From Rutstroemia sp. NJR-2017a BVV2 (Eukaryota > Ascomycota > Leotiomycetes > Helotiales > Rutstroemiaceae): 64,000 nucleotides of DNA. Position 1 is the stretch's first letter, and the number at the start of each line of letters is the position of its first letter. Under the pieces are notes generated by a model that made no database searches, was not told the origin of the DNA, and saw only the letters and a list, made by a program, of their open reading frames with translations. This document shows, one piece after another, positions 34,270-45,323 of the stretch. The stretch is taken from the NCBI GenBank assembly GCA_002946415.1, contig NJPS01000020.1, positions 1 to 64,000 of the forward strand, in the 5' to 3' direction. The translations under genes and the position numbers were made by a program.

Positions 34270-35499
34270 TGTAACGAGCTCGCAGCTGTCAAAGTCTTGA
34301 AGGGAAGTCCAATTAGGAATGTTGTTCGCAGAAGACAACTTTTGTGATCAAAGAAACATTGATATTGATCACTTTGAAGGGGTTCGCGTCATTTACCTTT
34401 CCGCGTGTGGCGTTGACGCGACGTGATTAAAGTGGAAAAATAGAACTACAATGTGATTGGCTGAGGGGCAATGACCGCTGGACTAGGATAAGGATGTGAT
34501 TGGCTCGATATCAGGTGATCAGAATTTTTGAACTTTTTGTTGCATATCGAAATTTTGGATCTTTAATATGAGTTTTCAGGAGTCTACATGTTAGCTTAGT
34601 AAGCATCCCGTATCATCCACTATGATCTTATCTTATCTGCCATCTTGTCAGCATCGTCAAGACTTCAAAAGGATCGAGTCACTTACCTCAAAACTAGGAT
34701 TAACCTTCCTATGGTATCATTACATATGGACGATCTTCCGTACAACGAAGCAGGCCAACATCTGCTGGGACATTTTCGAAACCTGGTATTGCATCACCAA
34801 AAGCTTCTGAGGTAGTTCTACCTCGATGGTCCTTGAAACATCGCACACTTTTCGCTACAGTCTCCTTGAACATATGAAATGTCGAGATTGACCAGATCTG
34901 GGTGCTCTATCTTTCAAAATGGGCGTCACCTTGAGAGGCTGACTCGCCAAATTGGCGATTGGGATTCCAGAACATACGCCGCAGAACCCAATATCTTGAT
35001 GAATGACCAGATATTGTTCATCAGGAGATCCAACTCTTCTACAACTCTTCTACAACTTTTCGATTGAATCACATGCATTCATTCCCATTGCAGACCTCCA
35101 ACTTTCCAATTATTCGTCAAGCTTTTTCTGTTCCAGAGTTAGAGGGTTTGAATGAACCAATCATATCTTGCGTTATTCATCAGTATCTTATGCATTCGTT
35201 GCAATAACATCGCTATCCTAGGTCAAAGTCTTGATACAAAGCGATTGCATGGAAGCATCTGATAAGTTCAATTGAAGCTATTATGTGCTTGCCCCATCAT
35301 TACATCACTTAGCAAGGAATCTGGCAAGGTAAGTTTGGCATCTATATAGTATATAGGCTTTCCATTTACAGCTGTTTGCGCCTGTCGTTTTCTTCTCCCG
35401 TTTCAAGGGAACATTCACCCAAGTGTGCTTCAGCTTTACCCACTTCCCCTCCACTCGACACAAGCTCAAGCGCGCAAAGACCTCGAGCAGTCCAGAACA
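34270..35499. promoter_or_regulatory. Divergent intergenic region, POL3 / ssSPT-like gene
   Basis: 1.2 kb with no supported gene. On the POL3 side are MCB-like sites (listed separately) and two copies of GTGATTGGCT (about 34452 and 34496), each an inverted CCAAT box. The ssSPT side is T/C-rich just before its ATG. Confidence 0.55.
34384..34421. promoter_or_regulatory. Inverted pair of MCB-like ACGCGA sites upstream of POL3
   Basis: TCGCGT at 34384-34389 and ACGCGA at 34416-34421 are arranged as an inverted pair 115-150 bp before the POL3 ATG. POL3 is MBF-controlled in budding yeast. The role here is inferred. Confidence 0.5.
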
Positions 35500-35889
35500 A
35501 TGCAGGCGTATTCATCTTATACCTTTCCTACTTCTCCTACGCGACGTGAGAAAGCTTCCTTCGTGGATAGCATCATCTACCAGGCTCGATTGGCTTATTA
35601 TCGATATGAAATCACATTCTCTCCCTATGTGATGACTCCTGTAGAGAAGCTCATAATGAACTCTATCGTCCTCTTCTTCCTCAGCCTACTGATGTATGGG
35701 ATGTTATCGTGCCTACCTCGATTCCTATATTCGACCTTACACAGATGGCTACTGGTCTATGCCAGTTCCAATGATCGGATCAGGATTGCATTTGGACATA
35801 CTGGAAGGACTGTTGTTGGCAATACGAGTTCGGCTTGGAACAGGATGGCGGGCCCAGGAAGGGGGGCTATTGTGCCTATTGCGCTGTGA
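35500..35889 (+). CDS. Serine palmitoyltransferase small-subunit-like protein (ssSPT family)
   Basis: Single-exon frame of 129 residues from the ATG at 35500. An upstream in-frame ATG at 35425 would add 25 residues. Residues about 28-85 match the ssSPT layout: ARLAYYRYEITFSPYVMTPV, then EKLIMNSIVLFF as start of a transmembrane helix, then LPRFLYSTLHRWL. The same order Tyr-Tyr-x-Tyr, Leu/Met-x-Pro-x-Glu-Arg/Lys, Phe/Met-Asn-Ser/Thr is seen in human ssSPTa/b. These ER proteins activate serine palmitoyltransferase, the first step of sphingolipid synthesis. The C-terminal 45 residues look unstructured and could be a misread intron. No sphingolipid gene is adjacent. Confidence 0.72.
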   Translation: MQAYSSYTFPTSPTRREKASFVDSIIYQARLAYYRYEITFSPYVMTPVEKLIMNSIVLFFLSLLMYGMLSCLPRFLYSTLHRWLLVYASSNDRIRIAFGHTGRTVVGNTSSAWNRMAGPGRGAIVPIAL

Positions 35890-37282
35890 TGTGAGTGGCC
35901 CTTCACCTTTCCAATTTGCCTGCTCTTCTCATGGCATGATTGCATCTCAAGAAACCGCTTACATGCGCGATCGGATTGATATCTGGAGAACCTTATATAA
36001 CTCTCCCAGTAACCGGCGACCATGAGTGATCATTGATATACTTCAATCGGAATGTGCTAACAATCTGCAGTGTCTCAGGCTTCCTTGGGGAGACATCGGT
36101 TTTCTTTCCTATCACCAACATTTTCCTTCCTCATTTTGACAGCGCGGAATATACCCCAATACCCACACGAGCCGACTGCACAGATCTTTTTGTTTGTTTT
36201 TTCTTCCATGGCGCAGCTATTTTTACCCAGGTTCTGGAGTACCCCGGGAAATGCATAAACTTATGATAATGAAGGTTGGATCGATGGAAGCTTGGAATTG
36301 TTTTTACACGGTGGCCACGTTCTAATTGCTAGTCACACTTTGATGGGTTTGCGGGATGGATGGCGGCGGAGTGCAAGAGATCGCAGGCGTCTAGTTAGTC
36401 AGGTCACTGCAAGCCACGATGGTGAGAATGATAGTTTCAGATATTAGGAATCAACCTTGCCTCGTGTTTACGTCCAGCCACACTGGGTTGTATGTAAATA
36501 GAAACCATCAAGTACATCGGCATTCAAAATGCATATCTACTACACCCACACCAGAAAGGAATCCAAGGACTTGCGTATTCCGGTCCACCAAAAACTCCAC
36601 CTGCCAAGCATTGACACGAAAAAGTTACGTCGCCCAGCCTTATATGAGAATCTGCGTTTGAAACCCTGGTATTCTACGTGGTGAAACGGAGAAAATTGGT
36701 ACGAAATGTAGAAAAAGGCGGTATTTAGTCGTAGAAGAAGAATAATTGATTTCTGAGAGACTTTCCTCTGCAGCCTAACTCACCTAGTATTCTGCACAGT
36801 AGCTCAGGAACGCCAGACAGAGTACAGCAGCGTACATTGGCTGGGCGCAGATCCTGAAACGGTACTTCCCCAATTGTGGGCCCAAAAGAGGCTATTCTCC
36901 GACGAGCAAGTTCCAACAGCTTGCAAGACGAGGCAGTGCTCGCAGCTGCTCGTAGAATTATTCAACCATCACTTAGCCAGCCGTGCCAGCTCAGCCCAGA
37001 ACTATTACGACGTCTTAATCATTTGTTCCACTATCGTTATCTCGGTCGCGAACACTTAACCACAAGATTATTCACTTTTGAATACGGTTAGAATCTTTCG
37101 AACAGGTCTAATAACCACATTCGTTAATGATCAAAATATTGTCGTTCTCCAGTCTTTTGCTTGGAAATCTCCTGTTTCACACTTGTACGACTTCAGACGA
37201 CGAAGACTCGATTGATTGAACCTGCTGATGTTGAACGAACCATCCGAATTCACAATTTCCTGCTGAAAAGTCAGCCGCCATC
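35890..37282. other. Intergenic region, ssSPT-like / rhomboid
   Basis: 1.4 kb without a convincing gene. A 71-codon + strand frame at 36876-37091 has somewhat protein-like composition but no start context, intron or family match. The last 200 bp are the rhomboid promoter. Confidence 0.55.
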
Positions 37283-38974
37283 ATGGCTGCGAACGAGTAT
37301 TATAACTCCTATACCCATCATCAACAAGAACCGCAACCTTACTATAGCGCATACGATACCCAGTCCACAGTACCCCCATCATATCATTCGCAGGCTCCTT
37401 CGCGAACAGGTTCGACTCGACCTGCAGAAATATCTCCGGTTTCACCGTTCGAGGCACCATTCGATGATCATGTTTATCCAGCCGCGGCACATCGGCAAGA
37501 CAGCTCGAACAGCTTAGGACAACAATCACAATCTTATGGACAAGGCGGGGGTGGCAGAAATCAGGATGGGTCGATACCTTCCCGAGAAGACATACCTTTA
37601 CGTGATCACCCACAGACGTTAGGAGGGAAGGACACCACCGGGGATCATGTTTACGATGCAGACTCAACAGATCATGTGTACGACGCGGGGGAGTCAGGAG
37701 TACCTTCACACCTTAAAAACAATCGACGGAATAGGATGAGCGATGCTACGAGTTTTGGGAAGCGCAAGAAAGGGATCGCTTGGGTCACATATACTTTCAC
37801 ATTCGTTCAGGTGGTGGTGTTTATTGTGGAGATTGTGAAAAATTGTAAGTTGTGTCCAAAGGCACTTTTCACGATTTACTAACACCGAGACAGCTACCCT
37901 GACCGGCTCACCAATTGAGATCCACCCGTCTTTTAACCCCATGATTGGCCCTTCACCTTATGTTCTCATCAACATGGGCTCGAGGTTTACGCCATGCATG
38001 CACAATATGACTGGAATCCCGGATCTCAACGCTATAAGCTGGCCATGTCCAAATACCACTACTTCTTCCGATGATTGTACAATTAGTGAGCTATGTGGGT
38101 TTGGAGGAGTGGGAGCTACACCAGATCAATGGTATAGATTTATCTTGCCCATGTTCCTTCACGCAGGGATCATTCACATCGGATTCAATATGCTTCTGCA
38201 GTTGACAATGGGCAGGGAGATGGAACTACTTATTGGTCCCATTCGCTATTTTCTTGTCTATGCCTGCAGCGGAATCTTTGGATTTGTCCTGGGTGGAAAT
38301 TTTGCGGCCACTGGTATTTCCTCCACGGGAGCTTCAGGTGCTCTTTTCGGCCTTGTTGCTTTGACTCTTCTCGATCTCTTATACAAATGGAACGAGCGTC
38401 CTAGTCCCTGGAAGGAGTTGGCTTTCATTGGTCTCGATATAGTAATTTCATTCGTCCTCGGACTCCTCCCTGGTCTTGACAATTTCTCCCATATCGGAGG
38501 CTTTCTTATGGGCATTGTCCTGGGCATATCCATTCTGCGTTCTCCGAACTCGCTGCGCATGCGAACTGGTCAATCCGACCCACCATACACAGCTGTATCC
38601 AACAACAAAGTTAAGCAAGGCGACTCTGGAGTTGTTAGTTTCTTCAAGAACCCGGGCGGGTTCTTCAAGGGGAGGAAGCCTGCATGGTGGGCTTGGTGGT
38701 TAGTCCGTGTGGCTGCTTTAGTCTTCGTTTTCATTGTTTTCATCCTCCTGTTGAACAACTTCTACATCTACCGAAAGACATGTGGTTGGTGCAAGTATTT
38801 GAGTTGCATTGTAAGTCTTTCCCTTTTTTCTTACCCAATCGAAAACGATACTAATGCCAAGAGTAGAATGTCAACAACTGGTGTAGTTTGGGAAATCTGG
38901 ACTTGACCAACACAACAACCTCAAAGAGAAGTGTTCTGGATAGTTGGGAAGCCATGGCTAAGCTGTATGAGTAG
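37283..38974 (+). CDS. Rhomboid family intramembrane serine protease
   Basis: Three exons, 37283-37844, 37894-38810 and 38867-38974, giving 528 residues. The N-terminal 165 residues are a disordered Tyr/Gln/Ser/Pro-rich cytoplasmic region (with a repeated DHVYDA motif). TM1 follows (AWVTYTFTFVQVVVFIVEIV). The rhomboid core shows WYRFILPMFLHAGIIHIGFNM, the catalytic Ser near residue 334 in STGASGALFG and the catalytic His near residue 386 in FSHIGGFLMG. A C-terminal TM helix (VRVAALVFVFIVFILLLNNF) ends in a Cys-rich loop (CGWCKYLSC, NNWCSLG). Similar large rhomboids in aspergilli act in sterol/hypoxia signalling, but I cannot assign this one to that subgroup. Confidence 0.92.
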
Positions 38975-39604
38975 ATGGAGAAAGGAAGGCATTTTTGGAT
39001 TGTGTTTTTGTATTATGAGCATCATCGCGTGGACATTCTGCGGGTGAAGATTTGGAGATAACTGATTCTTACAAGTTGTCGCTGCGACCACCAGGTTGAA
39101 TGTACATTTGTGCAAAGGATGGATGCATAGCGATGGAGTTAGTCTGGTTAAGGTCCTGGTGGCTGTCATCGCGGTTAAGTTTGGAAGCACTTATGATAAG
39201 AACGGCGTCAAGCACATAAGGGTACAGGTGCTAAGTCAAGAGCTTGCATGGGAATGGCTGAGATATTTGTAGTGTGAGGGCATATATCAGCTGAACGCCG
39301 TTTAGTAGTAATATTTACCGCTTAATGAGGATACCATACTACCACAAAACTACTGCAAAACCTTTTATTTCTTTGAATGCCGCTAGATTTTGTTCACATT
39401 GAGAAGGCTACAAACTTTGGGTCAATCGGAATGTAACCTGAAACAAGACTAGCATTTCTTCCCCAGCCTTGCATGCAAGCCTCGTTCTAAATCTTTGGAC
39501 CCGCAAAAATTATTTTGAGGCGCAAAGACAAGTTCTTTTGCGATCATCATCAACTCAATCTATTTGCATTTCCCAAATTGAACATACAAGTTCAGGAATT
39601 CAAG
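38975..39604. other. Intergenic region
   Basis: 630 bp between tandem + strand genes: 3' UTR of the rhomboid gene and promoter of the charged protein. I see no gene or striking motif. Confidence 0.5.
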
Positions 39605-40837
39605 ATGGGTCGCGCTGATGCTGAACGGCGGGTGCCAAAACCTAAGAAGGAAAGAATGGAGAAGGGTCCTAAACGCGAGCGCAAACCTAAACTTCCTAAG
39701 GACAAAGACCCCAATAAAACCGACAAGCCAGAAGTACCTCTTATGAACCGATCAGTACATGCGAAATGGGGTGCTCTTTTCAGGAAACATCTGGGTGTTT
39801 TGGAGGCCCATTGCAAAGCTCTGGACAGAGTTTACCAAGCTATGAAATCTGAAATGGCGAATCTGAGTGAAGAAGAGAAGAAGCAATGGGAATTGAATGA
39901 AGATGGGCCGTGGAGGATTCTATGTGGGTTACTGGATAGAGCCAGAGATACTCTTACGAGTGGTCGGAAGATGGCTAAGTTTGTTGTGAGTATTAAGTCT
40001 TTTATTTTATTATGGTTATGAGGGTGCATTGGCTAATTGATCGCAAAGCTCCCACCTCGATTGATCAAGGACCGAAAAGGCTTGGGAGTTGTGGGTACGG
40101 CATATGAAGCACTTGAGCCTCAGTTGGCAGCTCGCGCAGCGACGGAAGCCAATGGCACCGCCAACGATGATGATAGCAGTGATAGCTCGGACTCAAGCTC
40201 AGACTCAGATTCAGATGATGAAGATGCAAATGAGGATGAGGATGTTGAAATGCAAGATGCGCCAGCTACAAGCACGACAAAGGGCAGTGAAGACTCGGCT
40301 GGAGAGAAGGAAGCTTCACCAAATCCATACTTTGTGATCGACACGAATCCGACACCAGTAGTCTCGAAAGATGAGATGAAGAAGGACAAGAAGCGAAAGA
40401 AGTCGGACGAAGGGGAGAAGAGTAAGAAGTCCAAGAAGGAGACGAAGAAGGAAACAGAGACTGAGGCTGAGGCGCCGACTCAGGCACCGACTCAGGCTGA
40501 GGAGGAGACAAACTTCCATGCCATTGAGGCACAGCTTCAAGCTGAAGTGGAAGCGGGCATGAAAGCGAAAGAAGAGCAAATAAAAGCTGCTGAGGACAAA
40601 AAAGAAAAGAAGAAGCGAAAGAGGGGTTCTCTGGGTGAACAATCCGAAGGCAAGAAAGCCAAGGCGGATACAACAGATGAAAAGGAAGAGGAAGTAGCGG
40701 AGGAGAAAGTGGAGGAGAAAGTTGAGAAGAAAAAGTCAAAGAATGAAAAGAAAAGAAAGGCCGAAGAAAATGATTCTGATGCTCAAGTCGAGGAAGTGAG
40801 TGAAAAGAAGCGAAGGAAGCAGAAAAATAGCGAATAG
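39605..40837 (+). CDS. Highly charged, probably nuclear/nucleolar protein of unknown function
   Basis: Two exons, 39605-39985 and 40049-40837, giving 389 residues. Residues 1-45 are basic (PKPKKERMEKGPKRERKPK). Residues about 48-140 are the only part that looks folded: NRSVHAKWGALFRKHLGVLE, CKALDRVYQAMKSEM, PWRILCGLLDRARDTLTSGR, LPPRLIKDRKGLG. After that come an Asp/Ser acidic block typical of CK2 targets and a long Lys/Glu-rich coiled-coil tail ending KKRRKQKNSE. The composition resembles ribosome-biogenesis factors, but I do not recognise the family. Confidence 0.85.
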
Positions 40838-41815
40838 TTGGACCGGGAAAGGAGCTACAGCATTCTTGTCATGATACCTACGATCTCGAAGACCCTTCGG
40901 GTTTGATAAACCGCACGAGGCGCTTCGTTTGATAGTTCGGATTCACTCTACAAAAGAACTCTATGTCGTAGTATGTGCGCTCAAGATTCTTTGGACAGTT
41001 GCCGTCATCCTTCTACGGATGAACACATTCCTAGCTTCCCCCCAAAATAATTGTCTACTCCAAAGTTACACCCACATCTGCCCGATTGTTGCAAAAACCG
41101 CATCACAGACCCTACGACGTGCACACATCGGCACAGGTAACCTGATCGAATGAAGTCTAAACTAACCTTCTATCTCAACCCTTTTCTCCTCCGGCCGGCA
41201 AGCACGGATAAACATCTCAAAAATCTCGTTCATTGCACGCAACATATCCAGATCCTAAGCCCACCCACACTCAATCTAGACTCCGAGATTCTGCACCAAA
41301 GACGCCAAGTAAAAATCTACATGTGTCAAGTGTGAAGCCCGCACAGACGGCAAAAAGTCAGCAAGATTGGTCGGAATTAAGTTAAGAAACGAAGCGTTGG
41401 TTTCATGTTTGCACTTGGACCATTTGCGCGGGTGGGACATGCCCGGATGTTTGGATTGTCACAGATCCCTCGGGTAGGCGATGATCCTCTCGTGGTGGTG
41501 GGGTGGGATATACAGTTTTTCGAGCAGGTTATTGGGCGGGGTTGCGGTACGAGATGTTTCGGACGAGGGGGAGGGGAGATCTGGCTCTTGGGCCGGTGGC
41601 TTGACAGGTTCCGGTGATATGGACGGTGCTTGTGTTGGGATTAATAGGAGGTTTATAAGTAGGGAGCTTGGCTCGTTGTGTGGAGTTGGATTGGCTGACT
41701 GTTGTTCTGTTCTTCGGTTTGTCAAGGCTCATTTTGTTGGGCTGGGTTGTCCGTTATATTTGACTACCTTTCTATTGTATATGTTATTTCGAGGCGCCGT
41801 GAAGCTGGAGGTATC
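40838..41815. other. Intergenic region
   Basis: About 1 kb between tandem + strand genes. Short frames on both strands overlap each other and look random. The final 100 bp precede the membrane-protein ATG, and an upstream in-frame ATG at 41702 encodes an unlikely Cys-rich leader. Confidence 0.5.
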
Positions 41816-43436
41816 ATGGAGCCAAACTTGGATGAGCGAGACACTGCCATGTCTGGATTGAAGAGAACTGTGGAAGGGAATGCGGCAGTCAATCGAGGAC
41901 TAGCTTCTCTCGAGGATAAAAGAGATAATGGTGGGAATGGAAACGGAAACGGTCCAGCGAAGCCTGCAGACACACCAGGACAAGGTCCAGCGGCTCCACC
42001 AAAGTCTCCTCAACCACCAAAGCCTGCGGATGCAAAATCATCTACTACGACTGTAAGTCGAGGATTTTCCCGTTTAGTGGCTTTATTAACATACGTCCAA
42101 GTTCTCGCAATCATCGACTACAGCAACCACTAGTTCGCAGACCCCCACCCAAACGACACAAAGTACTTCGTCGTCTTCTACATCGTCTTCGACATCGTCC
42201 GAGTCGTCGACCTCTACAGCTGTATCATCGTCGACCTCAACAACCGAATCATCGTCGTCCACTACGACAACCGAGTCTACTCCCAGTTCTTCGACTACGG
42301 CTGAAATATCTAACTCAACAAGACTCACACAATCGTTCTCTTCGACAACACTTCTCCCAAGCAGCACTCTATCATCATCATCCTCCTCCACCATTTCATC
42401 CTCAACCCTCTTCCCACACGTAACTAGCACTACCAACCCCCTCATGAACTCCGTAGCCTCTCCCTCTACCACCTCCACCAACCCTAGCACCCCTCACCAC
42501 CGCCCCAACGTCACAACCACAGTCGCCATCGTGGTCTCTGTAATAATCGCCCTTCTCCTCCTCGCTTTCGGCGCCGTGGTATTCTTCCTGCGTCGCACCC
42601 ACAAGAAACGCGGTCTCGATCCACGCTGGTGGCCATTCGGCCTAATTCGTCCTAGCCGCCAACGACGACACTCTTTCACTTATACAGAAAGTCGAGAGTC
42701 GATTACACGGCGAGCGAGTTCGGGCTGGGGCGACGTTGATGGTGATCGAGCATCAATAATCTCCAGTGTAGTGTTGCCGGAGCCAAGACGGTTGGAGGCC
42801 GGGATGGGACCCGGCATGAGGTCGGTATCAATGATGGGTTCTGAAATGGGGACGCTGAGCGACGAGAGTGATTCTAGTGGGGATGGATTGAGACAGAATC
42901 CATTTATGGATCGGGAACAGGCTGAAGCGGGACTTGCAACGGGATTGACGTACCCGGCTTCTGTGTGGTGGAGAAGTAGACCGGATTCACCAGCAGGGAG
43001 GAGTAATATTACAATGAGTGTAGCGCAGGGGACCGCGCCAATCGATTTCGAGATGAGGGATGAGAAGGGTGGGGTTTGGACGGAGCGGATGCATGCGAGC
43101 AATGAAGATGGAGATGTGAATGAGGAGAGCGTGAGGGGTAGTTGTTTGGGGGAGAAGGGAAGTGGGACGCTTAGAGATGAGGAGATGGCGAGAACCAGGG
43201 GACCGGAAACGGGGAATGCTGTTTGGGATGATCCGTTTACGGCGGGGAAGAGGGGGACGGGGGTTTTTATGAGGAGTTCGGAGGAGGAGAGGAGAGAGGG
43301 GAGGTGGAGGAATGCGAGGAGTTGGGTGAAGGGGCAGGTGGATAGGGTGGAGTCGGTGGGGGTGAGAGTTAGAGTTGGGATGGGGATGGGGTATAATGCT
43401 AGAGGAGCGAATGGGGAGGGGAGGGCTTCGATCTGA
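41816..43436 (+). CDS. Single-pass membrane protein with Ser/Thr-rich ectodomain
   Basis: Two exons, 41816-42052 and 42102-43436, giving 523 residues. The acceptor at 42101 was chosen because it alone joins the frames. Residues 1-80 are polar with a Pro/Lys/Ala stretch. Residues about 80-205 are almost only Ser and Thr, a likely O-mannosylated stalk. A TM helix follows (TTVAIVVSVIIALLLLAFGA) with a positive stop-transfer RRTHKKR, then a 280-residue cytoplasmic tail. The layout resembles Mid2/Wsc-type wall sensors, but no cysteine-rich WSC domain and no N-terminal signal peptide are visible, so the start may be wrong or a first exon missed. The last 400 bp are extremely G/A-rich. Confidence 0.75.
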
Positions 43437-44014
43437 TGAGTTGAGCTGGAAAGACGGGAGACAAGATCTGTACGATAGCTGATTGTGATTACTAAGTGAG
43501 TTGGAGGACAAAGAAATGAATGTCTAAAAATAAATGTTTACATGAATAAAACGATTAAAAGTAGTATATCAACTTGCCACTTGGTGAAAATATTTGTTGA
43601 TATAAAAAGTTCTGTCTCCAGTGCAGAGAGAACAAGATGAGATGGAACAATATACTACTCAGCTAATTGTTCTTCTGAATTTTGGAGAAGATATTGCTCA
43701 TACATGTCCCTAGACATAATGAGATATCCAAATCACCTAATGGCCAGTACTCAATTGCTTTCTGCATAAATTTGTTGGGTATTCATCTCTACGCTGGAGA
43801 AACTTTATTGAGGAGGAGAATTTGCGGATAAACCTTCATCCGGGTCGAATAAAAAATCTACGGCGTCATTGTCGCGTTTGTCTTTAAGGGCAACCAGATT
43901 CACCAAAAGCACGAGATGAACTCCGCCGCATAACCACCCAATCTCCAGTCAAAATCAATTCATACACCCATTATCCCCGACACACATCATTCAATTCAAC
44001 CCTCCACACCGAAA
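43437..44014. other. AT-rich intergenic region
   Basis: 578 bp between tandem genes, AT-rich from 43510 to 43770, then C-rich in the last 100 bp (leader of the next gene). No other element is recognised. Confidence 0.5.
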
Positions 44015-44623
44015 ATGGCCACCCCAACCACCACTGCCCCTCCTCCCACCCAACCACAACCACCCCGCACCACCCCCCTCCTCCACAACGCCGCGCTCTT
44101 CGCCCTCATCGCCTGCCCAATCCTCATCGCCCTCCCTCCGCGCAAACTCGACAAATACACATTCGCACTAATGACCTGTACATTCATCGGGGGCAACCAT
44201 CTCACGTACGAATACACCGGTATTACAATGATGGAGCGGATCAAGAAGCGCGGGGAAGCGATGGGCAAGGCCGTGGGAACCGAATTACCGGACGGGGCGA
44301 AAGACGTGCAGAGTCGGTTAAGGGAGGAGTTGAGACGGAAGGGGATGGATTTGCAGGGGCGGAAATTGAGTGAGGAGAAGGAGAAGGAGGAGGATTTGGG
44401 GATTGTGAGGAGGGTTTGGATGGGTGGGGAGGGGAAGGATTGGAAGGAGAAGAGGGACCGCAGGGAGAGGGAGGCGTTGGAGGAGGGGAAGGGGTATGGG
44501 GATTTGATTATGGAGCAGATTTGGGAGGTGTGGAATGGGGGGGAGAAGAAGTTGGAGGAGGTGAAGGAGAAGGATAAGGAGGTGGTGGAGGAGGAGAGGA
44601 GGAAGAAGGAGGGGAAGAAGTGA
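44015..44623 (+). CDS. Small fungal membrane protein of unknown function
   Basis: Single-exon frame of 202 residues. It opens with a Pro/Thr-rich tail, then two short hydrophobic segments (LLHNAALFALIACPILIAL and KYTFALMTCTFIGGNHLTYE) separated by PPRKLD. The remaining 130 residues are a charged helix (repeated Glu/Lys/Arg) that includes RRVWMGGEGKDWKEKRDRRE. The hydrophobic pair and PPRKLDxYT look conserved, and similar fungal proteins are often labelled rhomboid-family, although no catalytic Ser or His motif is present here. I would leave the function open. Confidence 0.8.
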   Translation: MATPTTTAPPPTQPQPPRTTPLLHNAALFALIACPILIALPPRKLDKYTFALMTCTFIGGNHLTYEYTGITMMERIKKRGEAMGKAVGTELPDGAKDVQSRLREELRRKGMDLQGRKLSEEKEKEEDLGIVRRVWMGGEGKDWKEKRDRREREALEEGKGYGDLIMEQIWEVWNGGEKKLEEVKEKDKEVVEEERRKKEGKK

Positions 44624-45206
44624 GGGGGTTGGGGATTGGGATATGGTGGGTGTATTATAGGTATTTGGTTGGCGTTGGGGTGGGCTAAAATGATGGTGGA
44701 CATAATGTGGAATTCTCACGAACACAAAGTTTAGTATGGAGAGAATAGCAAGTGCGGAGCGCAAGTGTTCAGCATAGCACTAGCTGCTGTCACAAATTTT
44801 GAAGTCTACGAAAAGAATTAGATAGCGGTGGACCATCTTGATGTATATTCATTCAGTAGCCAGCGTAAATTTCCACCGCCACCTATTATTGGAAGAGCTC
44901 GCCCGCTGTGCAATATTTATGTTCTCGAGGCTCATTTTGCCCAGATCATGGATCGCCAGACAGCCAGCATGAATATTTATCCGACCCCGCATCCCCAGAC
45001 TCAGTTCCCCAGGGGGGTTCCAAGGGTTCTGGCGCAATAATAAAATTAATTTGAATATATCTTCTAGGAAACATAGAATTTTATTACATTATACATCTAA
45101 AATCCGTAACAGACCCACGCAGTCAACAAAAAAATATACCATTACTTAATCGCACAATATTTTCGTTCTATATATAATAAACTGAGCATTAAGGCATCAA
45201 CGATCA
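44624..45206. other. Intergenic region before the tRNA
   Basis: 583 bp with the 3' UTR of the previous gene, then AT-rich sequence from 45040 to 45190. No gene is seen. Confidence 0.5.
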
Positions 45207-45312
45207 GGTGGTTTGCCAGAGTGGTTAATGGGTATGACTCGAATACTGTAGCAATACAGTCAATTGACATCATATGGTTTCGGCCGCGCAGGTTCAAATC
45301 CTGCAGCCATCG
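45207..45312 (+). tRNA. tRNA-Ser(CGA) with a 25-nt intron
   Basis: The acceptor strands GGTGGTT and AGCCATC pair at all seven positions (two G-U), with discriminator G at 45312. The D arm is CCA/TGG within an A box of TGCCAGAGTGG. The anticodon stem is TATGA (45233-45237) with TCATA (45270-45274), and the anticodon CGA is at 45240-45242. An intron at 45244-45268 follows position 37. A long variable arm (TGGTTTCGGCCGC) marks a type II tRNA, and the T arm is GCAGG TTCAAAT CCTGC (B box). It reads UCG serine codons. Mature length is about 81 nt before CCA. Confidence 0.93.
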
Positions 45313-45313
45313 A

Positions 45314-45323
45314 TTTTGTTTTT
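45314..45323 (+). terminator. Pol III terminator of tRNA-Ser
   Basis: TTTT at 45314-45317 and TTTTT at 45319-45323 directly follow the tRNA 3' end, as expected for RNA polymerase III termination. Confidence 0.8.

Noticed and set aside
36876..37091. 71-codon frame with an Arg/Leu-rich helix
   Set aside because: No family match, intron or conserved start; within chance for a 1.4-kb gap.
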